DNA of 64,000 bases from Phycisphaerae bacterium (GTDB taxonomy: Bacteria; Planctomycetota; Phycisphaerae; Sedimentisphaerales; Anaerobacaceae), in the NCBI GenBank assembly GCA_030601745.1, contig JAUWBI010000008.1:1-64000 (forward strand). The letters are read 5' to 3'. Position numbers and translations under genes: made by a program. The notes under the pieces were generated by a model that worked only from the letters and a program-made list of their open reading frames with translations, had not been told where the DNA came from and did no database searches. Of this stretch, positions 7,805 to 14,673 are shown piece by piece; the stretch's first letter is position 1; each line of letters opens with the position of its first letter.

Positions 7805-9991
7805 ATGAGAAAAATAACCTTTCTGTTTACCTGCTTACTACTAATCGTTTCTCATAGTGCCACTACAAAAGCCGACGAAGGTCTTGTCGAATTAGCCAAG
7901 AAGGTTAGGCCAGCGGTTGTTCTCATAGAAACCTTCGATAAAGATAACAACCCAGTAGGACAAGGTAGCGGATTTTTCATAAATGACAAAGGCCATCTGA
8001 TTACAAACCATCATGTAATCGAAGGGGCAGATTCCGCAACTGTCAAAATTACAAGCGGAGAGATATATTTAGTCCAAGGTATTATTGCTGTTGATGAGAA
8101 CTCAGATGTCGTAAAACTGCAGGTCAATACCAAGAGTGCGAAAACTTCTTTCTTGCCAGTTTCCGAAAAAATACCATCTGTAGGCGAGGACATTGTGGTT
8201 GTTGGCAATCCTTTTGGCCTCGAGTCCACTGTTTCTAAAGGCATTGTATCGGCTATTCGCCCAATTCCTAACTTCGGTAATATCATCCAGATATCAGCGC
8301 CCATATCAGCCGGGTCAAGCGGCAGTCCTGTCCTTAACGTAAAAGGTGAAGTTATCGGTGTTGCCACCTTCATTCTGATAGAAGGGCAGGCTCTGAATTT
8401 TGCCGTGCCAAGTAAAAAGATTATAGATTTAGAGACATACGAAACAATTCAGCAGTTTTCTCAATATCTTCAAATCCTGAAAAAGAAAAGATCTGACGAA
8501 GCTAAGAAACAACTCACTGCTGCCCAAAAAGAAATCTTGCAGAAAGCAGAAGCAGGTGACAGTAATGCCATGTGCGAACTTGGCGAGATGTACCACAGAG
8601 GAACATGGGGTTTTGAAAGAGATTATACAAAGGCTATAGAATGGTATTTAAAGTCCGCTGAAGCTGGGAATAGTGCTGCTATGCTTGGTCTTGCGGAAAT
8701 GTATGGCGAGGGAACGGGAGTTACTGAAAATTGGGCTAAAGCAATAGAGTGGACAGAAAAAGCTGTGGGGGCAGGCAACATTGATGCCATGCTTGACCTT
8801 GGACGAGCATACCTGTTCGGAAAAGTTGTACCCAAGAATGTTGCAAAAGCCTTGGAATTACTGCGTAGGGCTGCTGAAGCTGGTAGTGATGTTGCAATGC
8901 TTGAGTTAGGTACAATATATTATCGTGGCGAAGAAGTTAAACAAAATTGCACCAAAGCTTTTGAGTGGGTTAGTAAAGCTGCAGATAAGGGAGATGATAG
9001 GAGCGCTAAGTTCTTTTTAGCTCTCTTATACCATGAAGGTTGTGGTGTTGCAAGAGATGATGCTAAGGCCTTAGAATGGATTCGGAAAGCAAGACCAAGA
9101 CCCTCGGAGAGCATGGTTTTGCTTTTTTTTCTGGAATATTTGCGTGAGCCTGAGCTGGTAAGTCGGGATAATGTAGTCGATTTATGTGTTATGGCTGCCA
9201 ATGCGGGCGACAGTGGGGCCATGCTGTGGCTTGGCAATCATTTTGAACTTTACGCTAAAGATATCAGAAAAGCTTTGGAGTGGTATCAAAAGGGCGCGGC
9301 AGCAGGAGATGCTACTTGCATGTTTTGCCTTGGTGAGATTTATAAAAAAGGTGTGGGCGTTGAAAAAGATTACCTAAAGTCTGTAGAGTGGTTCCGTAAA
9401 GCTGCCGAAGCAGGTCACAACGGTGGCATGTTAGAACTCGCGTTGGCATACAAGAAAGGGAGAGATTACACAAATGCTGTAGCGTGGTTCCGGAAAGCCG
9501 CAAAGGCAGGAAACTACGAAGCTATGTTTTATCTCGGACGTGCATACAGCGAAGGCGAGGGTGTCGCTAAAGATGTCGCCAAAGCTATTGAATGGTACAC
9601 TAAAGCAGCAGAAAAAGGTGAAGTGACTTCCATGCTTAATATCGGTTCGTTGTTTCTTAAAGGCGAAGGTATTGCTCAAGACCATAAGAAGGCTTTCGAG
9701 TGGTTTCATAAAGGTGCTGAGGCAGGGAGTGTTGAAGCCATGACGAGTCTTGGAGTAATGTACTATGAAGGCAAGGGTGTTGACGAAGACAAGGTAAAGT
9801 CTGTGGAATTGTGGCGCAAAGCGGCGGCAGCAGACAATTGTACAGCTATCTGCCTCCTTGGGGTGGCTTATGAGTATGGCCACGGTGTCACTAAAGACCA
9901 TTGGCAAGCTGTAAGGCTATACCAAAGGGCAGCAAGGCTTGGGGATGAAGACGCGAAGAAAAAGCTTGTCACGCTCGGTGAAACATGGTAA
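7805..9991 (+). CDS. Exported HtrA-like serine protease fused to Sel1 repeats
   Basis: The ATG at 7805 is preferred to the ORF-track start because it begins a clean signal peptide (MRKITFLFTCLLLIVSHSATTKA). Residues ~25-215 form a trypsin-like S1C (HtrA/DegP) domain: His in TNHHVIEG, Asp in ENSDVVKLQV, Ser in SAGSSGSPV. No PDZ domain follows. The rest, ~240-728, is about 13 Sel1-like repeats (AxxWYxKAAEAGxxxAMxxLG), a solenoid that usually binds proteins. The likely role is a periplasmic protease or scaffold recruited to envelope partners. The fusion is uncommon. The gene is bracketed by two PEP-CTERM tail remnants. Domains are confident, targets unknown. Confidence 0.85.
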   Translation: MRKITFLFTCLLLIVSHSATTKADEGLVELAKKVRPAVVLIETFDKDNNPVGQGSGFFINDKGHLITNHHVIEGADSATVKITSGEIYLVQGIIAVDENSDVVKLQVNTKSAKTSFLPVSEKIPSVGEDIVVVGNPFGLESTVSKGIVSAIRPIPNFGNIIQISAPISAGSSGSPVLNVKGEVIGVATFILIEGQALNFAVPSKKIIDLETYETIQQFSQYLQILKKKRSDEAKKQLTAAQKEILQKAEAGDSNAMCELGEMYHRGTWGFERDYTKAIEWYLKSAEAGNSAAMLGLAEMYGEGTGVTENWAKAIEWTEKAVGAGNIDAMLDLGRAYLFGKVVPKNVAKALELLRRAAEAGSDVAMLELGTIYYRGEEVKQNCTKAFEWVSKAADKGDDRSAKFFLALLYHEGCGVARDDAKALEWIRKARPRPSESMVLLFFLEYLREPELVSRDNVVDLCVMAANAGDSGAMLWLGNHFELYAKDIRKALEWYQKGAAAGDATCMFCLGEIYKKGVGVEKDYLKSVEWFRKAAEAGHNGGMLELALAYKKGRDYTNAVAWFRKAAKAGNYEAMFYLGRAYSEGEGVAKDVAKAIEWYTKAAEKGEVTSMLNIGSLFLKGEGIAQDHKKAFEWFHKGAEAGSVEAMTSLGVMYYEGKGVDEDKVKSVELWRKAAAADNCTAICLLGVAYEYGHGVTKDHWQAVRLYQRAARLGDEDAKKKLVTLGETW

Positions 9992-10053
9992 CTGGCTAAG
10001 TAACAAGCCGAGTACAGGCAGTCTTTTGAAAAATAGCCCAAACCAACCACGCT

Positions 10054-10094
10054 CTTACTGCTCGGCTTTGGTGTGGTGATGCTGAGAAAAAAAC
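10054..10094 (+). pseudogene. PEP-CTERM tail remnant (copy 2)
   Basis: One frame reads PTTLLLLGFGVVMLRKKRLT then a stop, an excellent match to a PEP-CTERM anchor (EPxT, hydrophobic span, RKK tail). A TAG lies only two codons upstream of the first Pro, so no gene body is attached. It is the decayed end of a sorted surface protein, similar to copy 1 at 7664. Confidence 0.6.
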
Positions 10095-10096
10095 GC

Positions 10097-10124
10097 TTGA
10101 CTTAATCAGCAAAATAGGTATAAT
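10097..10124 (+). promoter_or_regulatory. Consensus-like sigma-70 promoter
   Basis: TTGACT (10097-10102), a 16-base spacer, and a perfect TATAAT (10119-10124). Transcription would start near 10131 and run into the hairpin module that follows. Confidence 0.6.
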
Positions 10125-10130
10125 AAAAAA

Positions 10131-10225
10131 GTGTATTTTTTTATCCTTTCAAAAAGACCCCTGCTGAGGGTTACGCATTTCCCTCGCCTCCTGGAACCGG
10201 AAAACGCAAGCAGGGGCTTTTTATT
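10131..10225 (+). ncRNA. Candidate small structured RNA (or terminator)
   Basis: About 20 bases after the predicted start there is a closed structure. The outer stem CCCCTGCT (10158-10165) pairs with AGCAGGGG (10209-10216) and is extended by AAAAAG/CTTTTT. Inside it is a hairpin GAGGG(10-base loop)CCCTC at 10166-10185 and a purine-rich second half (TGGAACCGGAAAACGCA). The stem ends in CTTTTT, so the module terminates itself. No protein frame is evident. I could not match it to a known riboswitch or RNA family. The simpler alternative is an unusually large terminator for the HtrA-Sel1 gene. Confidence 0.45.
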
Positions 10226-10288
10226 GAATCGCCTCAAGAAAAGCGCTGTTCTGCCTAAAAACTTGACTAAAACCGGCTGTTTTCTTCC

Positions 10289-10317
10289 TTGATTTTGCAG
10301 GTTAGCCCGGATATAAT
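10289..10317 (+). promoter_or_regulatory. Promoter of the exported unknown gene
   Basis: TTGATT (10289-10294), a 17-base spacer and TATAAT (10312-10317). It would give a leader of about 185 bases before the ATG at 10510. Confidence 0.55.
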
Positions 10318-10320
10318 TGT

Positions 10321-10509
10321 ATCACCTTAATTAACTTTACCAGAGACTGGAGGTTGGTGATAAATGAGACTTTATAATATGAATTCCGCGAAATTTTATG
10401 AGGCGATAACGGTGCGCACAGTGTGCACCGTGAAATATTAACAGTTCCCTGCTGGAGTTTATCCCGCACAAGGATGCGGGGCAGGGACAAGTTTGAAAGG
10501 AGAAAAGCA
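10321..10509 (+). promoter_or_regulatory. Structured 5' leader of the 10510 gene
   Basis: Three hairpins occupy the leader: ATCACC/GGTGAT around 10321-10363; GGTGCGCACA/TGTGCACC at 10411-10429; and a two-tier hairpin with outer stem TCCCTGC/GCAGGGA (10446-10452 with 10481-10487) and inner stem CCCGC/GCGGG (10463-10467 with 10476-10480). The last ends 10 bases before the GAAAGGAG ribosome site, so refolding could change its access. No known riboswitch was recognised. Confidence 0.4.
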
Positions 10510-11103
10510 ATGAACGAACGAAGAACTGCAAAAGTGAAGGTGAGCTTGGGAAAGACCGTGTTTTTAATGACAGCCATCCTCATCATTTGGAGCGGCTCGG
10601 CAGCAGCTCAGCAAAGCCTCCGTGACCTTGCGAAAGAATACGGGTCTGACTGGTTGGCTGGCCGATGGACTGCCACAACCGACAACGGTACAAAGATCCT
10701 GTTAGTGTACAGGTGGGAACTTAACGGACATCTCTTGACTGCTGATTTCAAGATGGGTGAGTATGCCTCCCGCGGCATGATCTTTTACGTGCCGGGCGAG
10801 GAAAAGGCCACCGAGGTGGGCATTGACAACAGAGGTGGCAGGACCAAGGGAACATGGGAAGCGCAGGATGGCAAGCTTGTCTCGAAAAGGGAGCATGTTG
10901 ATGCTGAGGGCAATGTACGAAAGAGTGCTACCGTCTATACGAAAGTGGATGCTAAGACGATAAAAATCGCACTCTATGGCCTGGACCAGGACGGTGAGCT
11001 TGCTGATGAGCCGTGGTTCACCATGGACTTCAAGCGCAAAGCCGGCAAGACCAGTAAGAAAACAGATAAGCCCGCTGGTGAATCCCAAAAGAAATCCAAC
11101 TGA
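10510..11103 (+). CDS. Exported protein of unknown function
   Basis: 197 residues from the ATG at 10510, which has a good ribosome site (GAAAGGAG); the ORF-track start lies inside the leader hairpins. There is a signal peptide of about 38 residues ending near SGSAAAQQ. The mature part looks like a small beta-rich domain: WLAGRWTATTDNGTKILLVYRW, GHLLTADFKMG, GTWEAQDGKLVSKREHVD, VYTKVDAKTIKIALYG. The end is a Lys-rich disordered tail (KTSKKTDKPAGESQKKSN). The domain resembles exported 'lipocalin-like' unknowns of Planctomycetota, but I cannot name a family. It has its own promoter and structured leader. Confidence 0.7.
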   Translation: MNERRTAKVKVSLGKTVFLMTAILIIWSGSAAAQQSLRDLAKEYGSDWLAGRWTATTDNGTKILLVYRWELNGHLLTADFKMGEYASRGMIFYVPGEEKATEVGIDNRGGRTKGTWEAQDGKLVSKREHVDAEGNVRKSATVYTKVDAKTIKIALYGLDQDGELADEPWFTMDFKRKAGKTSKKTDKPAGESQKKSN

Positions 11104-11104
11104 C

Positions 11105-11281
11105 AACTACTACGGGCAGTGCGATGTGCCTGAGATATACAGATTTGGTGGCCTTGCAGCCGGAGGCATCCACAGCCTTGGTCTTGTTATATGCACGGGG
11201 CGACTGATAATGGATTTTAATAATGATTGCTTTGTCGATTTTGGTAATTTTGCTCTCTTTGGTGACCAGTGGTTGCAGTGA
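11105..11281 (+). pseudogene. Orphan dockerin-like tail
   Basis: Just after the exported unknown, in another frame, the sequence reads MDFNNDCFVDFGNFALFGDQWLQ and then a stop. This matches the calcium-loop dockerin-like repeat of the LamG protein at 1-1246 and the beta-helix protein at 61920. No body is attached, so it is the leftover end of a lost surface protein or the product of a frameshift in the upstream gene. Confidence 0.5.
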
Positions 11282-11359
11282 GGCAAGTAGTCCTTTCGAC
11301 ACGGGGTGCCGTTGGTAATGAGTTAGCAAATAACGCCCGGCGGAGCCGGGGGCTAAACA

Positions 11360-11690
11360 TAATTGAGATTGCCGCGCATCGCTTCGCGATGCTCGCAATG
11401 ACAATTTTCAAATAGATGGCTCGAATACTGCCCGTATGATTGGCAGCTAAAATGAGAGTATTTGTTTACCGCTGAGAACGCTCCCCGTTTCCACGGGGAC
11501 AGGCGAGAGCGCAGGGAGGATAGACGACGGACGACAGACGACGGAGGACAGAGGACGGAGGGCAGAGGACGGAGGGCAGAGGGCGGACGACAGATGACAG
11601 AGGACGGAGGAGGGACGAGGGACGAAAGACGAGGGAGGACAGAGGACGGAGGGCAGAGGGCGGATAGTGAATATCGAATATCGAATATCG
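11360..11690. repeat. Repeat-rich spacer with a purine-rich degenerate tandem array
   Basis: It contains a palindrome of the 'ATTGCGAG' type (GCATCGCTTCGCGATGCTCG), then a GGACGGAGG/GGACAGAGG array of about 150 bases (11515-11665), then three copies of ATATCGA. The minus-strand ORFs here (SSVLCPPSSAL...) are low-complexity artefacts. No gene is seen. Confidence 0.75.
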
Positions 11691-11751
11691 AACAAGGAAT
11701 GGGGAAGTGGAAGAACGGTGGACAGTGAGGGGAAATAAGGTAAGTGTGAAA

Positions 11752-13782
11752 ATGGTAGCTTATACAATCAGAGATTTGCAGAGAGTTTTGTGGGTTGGTG
11801 TGATAAGCATTGCGGCGCTCTGGGCTGGAGTAAGCGCCGGGGAAGAGCAGAAGCCGCCGTGGGAAGGTCAGTACAAAATCCGGGCGCACGAGAAGGAGCG
11901 CCTTACGGCGGCTGATGTGGTCGGGCCGGATGGTCTGGTATATCCGAACTGGACCCGGTGCGGTGTGCAGGGCGGGATTGGCCGCGTGAAAATCTTCGCA
12001 AGCATCGAGGACTTCGGCGGCAAAGCAAACGATAATCTGGACGATTCGGTCGCGCTCGATAAGGCGTGTCGAGCAGCAGGTAAAAATGGAGGCGGGGCCG
12101 TGGTGTTAGGCGCAGGGACGTATTATCTGGACTGGCCGGTGACGGTGCGCCATAACAACGTGGTCATTCGAGGACGAGGCAGTAACAAAACGAGATTGAT
12201 TTTCCGCTATGCGATACCGAAGAACGGCGTAGGTTTCTATACGCTGAAACCCGGCAGTCGCGTTGGTAAGAATACGCGGATAGAAATACACTGTCGGCCT
12301 GGCGGACTTATGAAAATGACGATTATGGCGGACGACGCTGTGATTCAAAGATGGCAGCGCAGTATGCACTCCGGCAATACGTTTGCCTGCGCTGCGAGGG
12401 GCCGGGATGTCATCAGCAAAGTCGGTGACGGTGAGCACACGCTCAAGGGTATTGCGGAGTATAAGGACGGCAGCAAGCTGACAGGTGAGATTAAGGTCGT
12501 GGTGGATTCATCCCGCCCCTCCGAGGGGTTGGATTCATCCCGCCCCTCCGAGGGGCTGGATTCATCCTTCATTGACAGACGCCCCGTCCCGAGCAGACAA
12601 GGTGCCATCACCTTCGAGGGACGGGGATGGACGGGGAGGAAAATCAAACTGGCGCGTGACGGCAAACGTGGTGACCTGACACTTACGCTGGAAAACGCAA
12701 AAGGACTGAGGGTGGGCGACTGCCTTTACATTGAAGGCCCGGCCACGGCTCGCTGGAAGAAACTTACGAAGAACGCCTGCCTGTGGGGTGCGTATCGCTG
12801 CTATGAGGTTATCATCAAGAAGGTCGAAGGCAATACCATTACTATTAATCAGCCGCTTCGCATTGAATTTCCGGTTATCGATGGTTCCTTTGTGCAGAAA
12901 ATCGTGCCGATACAACGCTGCGGGATTGAGGACTTATATATAGAGCAGACTGAAAATCTGTGGATAAGCAGCGTGATGTTCTATCATGCGTGGAACTGCT
13001 GGGCGCGTGGTGTTACGGTGAAGATGTGCGGTCGGTTTCCGGTGTACGGCAGTATGGCAAAGTGGTGCGAGATTCGCGATTGTATCTTCGACGACGCCTG
13101 GTTCAAGGGCGGGGGCGGGACGGCATATACGGGCTGGGACAGATGCTGGGACTGCCTCATCGAGAATGTCGAGACGTTCAAGATGCGGCATGGGCCTCTG
13201 TTTCAGTGGGGGGCCAGCGGTAACGTGATTCGCAAGAGCGTCTTTCACGAGAGCGACGCCCAATGGCACTCGGGATGGACGAACGAGAACCTGATGGAGC
13301 AGTGCGTCATCACGTCGGTAAGGGGTCACGGCGGGTATGGGTTCGGTATGTGGGCTTCGCCGCCGGAGGACAAGGCGCACGGTCCGAACGGCCCGCGCAA
13401 CGTGGTTTACAACTGTGACGTCAGCTCAGAGAAGGCGGGAGTGTGGATGGGCGGGATGAACGAAAACTGGCTGATTGTTTACAGCCGTTTTGTGGTCGAG
13501 CGTGGCCAGGGGGTGTTCGCTAAAACGGCGAGCTTCGACCACGTTATCAAGGACAATGTTTTCGTGCTCAAGGACAAGTTGTCGCCGATGGTATTTCTGG
13601 CTTCTGCGGACTGCATTGGGGTGGAGATAATCGGCAACCGTCTGTACGGGGGGAATGGAAGGATTTCCGCCGGCAGAGGTAAGCCGGGGCGGGTCGAAGG
13701 GAACCGGGCGCTGCCGCTTGGTGAGGCGCCAAAACCGAGACCTGCGGTGCCGTCGATTTACGAGTGGCAAAAGGCACGGTAA
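11752..13782 (+). CDS. Exported right-handed beta-helix (pectate-lyase-3-like) protein
   Basis: 676 residues from the ATG at 11752, which starts a signal peptide (RVLWVGVISIAALWAGVSAG). Residues ~75-150 carry the pectate-lyase-3 entry motif (FGGKANDNLDDSVALDKACRA, GGGAVVLGAGTYYLDWPV, RGRGSNKTRLIF). The C-terminal ~350 residues are beta-helix turns with Asn/Cys ladders (NLMEQCVITSV, NVVYNCDVSSEKAG). It probably binds or cleaves an acidic polysaccharide. Between the two parts a 27-base unit is repeated in frame (RPSEGLDSS twice); it belongs to a palindrome family spread over the window. No dockerin or PEP-CTERM tail is present. Confidence 0.82.
   Translation: MVAYTIRDLQRVLWVGVISIAALWAGVSAGEEQKPPWEGQYKIRAHEKERLTAADVVGPDGLVYPNWTRCGVQGGIGRVKIFASIEDFGGKANDNLDDSVALDKACRAAGKNGGGAVVLGAGTYYLDWPVTVRHNNVVIRGRGSNKTRLIFRYAIPKNGVGFYTLKPGSRVGKNTRIEIHCRPGGLMKMTIMADDAVIQRWQRSMHSGNTFACAARGRDVISKVGDGEHTLKGIAEYKDGSKLTGEIKVVVDSSRPSEGLDSSRPSEGLDSSFIDRRPVPSRQGAITFEGRGWTGRKIKLARDGKRGDLTLTLENAKGLRVGDCLYIEGPATARWKKLTKNACLWGAYRCYEVIIKKVEGNTITINQPLRIEFPVIDGSFVQKIVPIQRCGIEDLYIEQTENLWISSVMFYHAWNCWARGVTVKMCGRFPVYGSMAKWCEIRDCIFDDAWFKGGGGTAYTGWDRCWDCLIENVETFKMRHGPLFQWGASGNVIRKSVFHESDAQWHSGWTNENLMEQCVITSVRGHGGYGFGMWASPPEDKAHGPNGPRNVVYNCDVSSEKAGVWMGGMNENWLIVYSRFVVERGQGVFAKTASFDHVIKDNVFVLKDKLSPMVFLASADCIGVEIIGNRLYGGNGRISAGRGKPGRVEGNRALPLGEAPKPRPAVPSIYEWQKAR
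12504..12567. repeat. In-frame tandem 27-bp palindromic repeat
   Basis: Two 27-base units at 12504-12530 and 12531-12557, each GGATTCATCC followed by CGCCCCTCCGAGGGG and two or three more bases, then a further GGATTCATCC. Each unit adds nine residues (DSSRPSEGL) to the beta-helix protein without breaking the frame. The palindrome CCCCTCSGAGGGG is family B of the findings. Confidence 0.85.
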
Positions 13783-14041
13783 GAGGGTAACCGAAAACGA
13801 CGGCGGGGGGCGATTTTAATTGACTATTTGCGATTGCCGATTTACTCCGCCACACGGACGGCGGACTTTCAGCGCTGCGATGCTCGCAATGACCAAAACA
13901 AGGAATGGCTAAGAGCAGGCAGAGCCATAGTAAGGTCAGGTTTTTCATTTTAGTCACCTCCTGTACTGAAGATTGCCGGAACAGTCTTAAATTTAATTAT
14001 AACGTTTTTGTTTGATAATGAAGGGGTTTTTGTAGGTATTT

Positions 14042-14557
14042 TTAGGGCCAGAAGGCGGCGACGGCGACGATAAGCCAGATGAGGATGCCCATCGCAAATT
14101 TGGTGGTAATGCCGAGGAATTCGCCGAGCCCGGCACCGACTGCGAAGCGAAGCGAACGGTCCATTTTCTTTCCTCGTGAGAATTCCAGTCCCCATACGCA
14201 TAATCCCGCGCCGAGACAGGCACCGAGCAGTGTGCCGAGAAAAGGGACGGGGATGAGGAAGGTGCCGAGCAGAGCGCCTGTTACGGCACCAAAAAGCGCT
14301 ACGATTGAGCCGGGCCAACTTGCACCTGATTTTTTTGCCCCGGCCAGGCCGGCAAAGAATTCAAGCAGCTCGCCGAGGACAGCTAAGGCTATTACGGCAA
14401 TCAATGTATAGATTGAGAAGACGCCGTCATCCCACCGCCACCAGGCGAACAGGCAGGTCGCAGTGACGATGAGCCAATTGCCCGGCAGGCCGAAAACGAC
14501 CAGGACCAGGCAAACCGCGTTGAGCAGAATCAGGATGGTTGACCAGAGATAAAGCAT
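14042..14557 (-). CDS. DUF456 family membrane protein
   Basis: 171 residues, about five hydrophobic segments. It matches the DUF456 pattern: N-terminal LVVFGLPGNWLIVTATCLFAWW, central LGELLEFFAGLAGAKKSGASW, glycine-rich GAVTGALLGTFLIPVPFLGTLLGACLGA, and a C-terminal span. The function of the family is not established. It stands alone, just downstream of the permease-EIIA gene on the same strand, with no obvious ribosome site. Confidence 0.8.
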   Translation of the reverse strand: MLYLWSTILILLNAVCLVLVVFGLPGNWLIVTATCLFAWWRWDDGVFSIYTLIAVIALAVLGELLEFFAGLAGAKKSGASWPGSIVALFGAVTGALLGTFLIPVPFLGTLLGACLGAGLCVWGLEFSRGKKMDRSLRFAVGAGLGEFLGITTKFAMGILIWLIVAVAAFWP

Positions 14558-14673
14558 TGATTAATTGTAAAGCAAGAACGAAAAAGAGAAAAGGAAATTC
14601 GTGGGCAGCAAGTGAAACAGGAGGAATATCGAATATCGAGTGTCGAATGTCGAATGGAGAAGGGCAAGAGGGC

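Noticed and set aside
11515-11665. Possible CRISPR array (GGACGGAGG units)
   Set aside because: The units are short, degenerate and have no unique spacers; no cas gene is near.
11447-11767. Minus-strand ORFs rich in Ser/Pro/Leu (SSVLCPPSSAL)
   Set aside because: Low-complexity translation of the purine-rich tandem array, not a protein.
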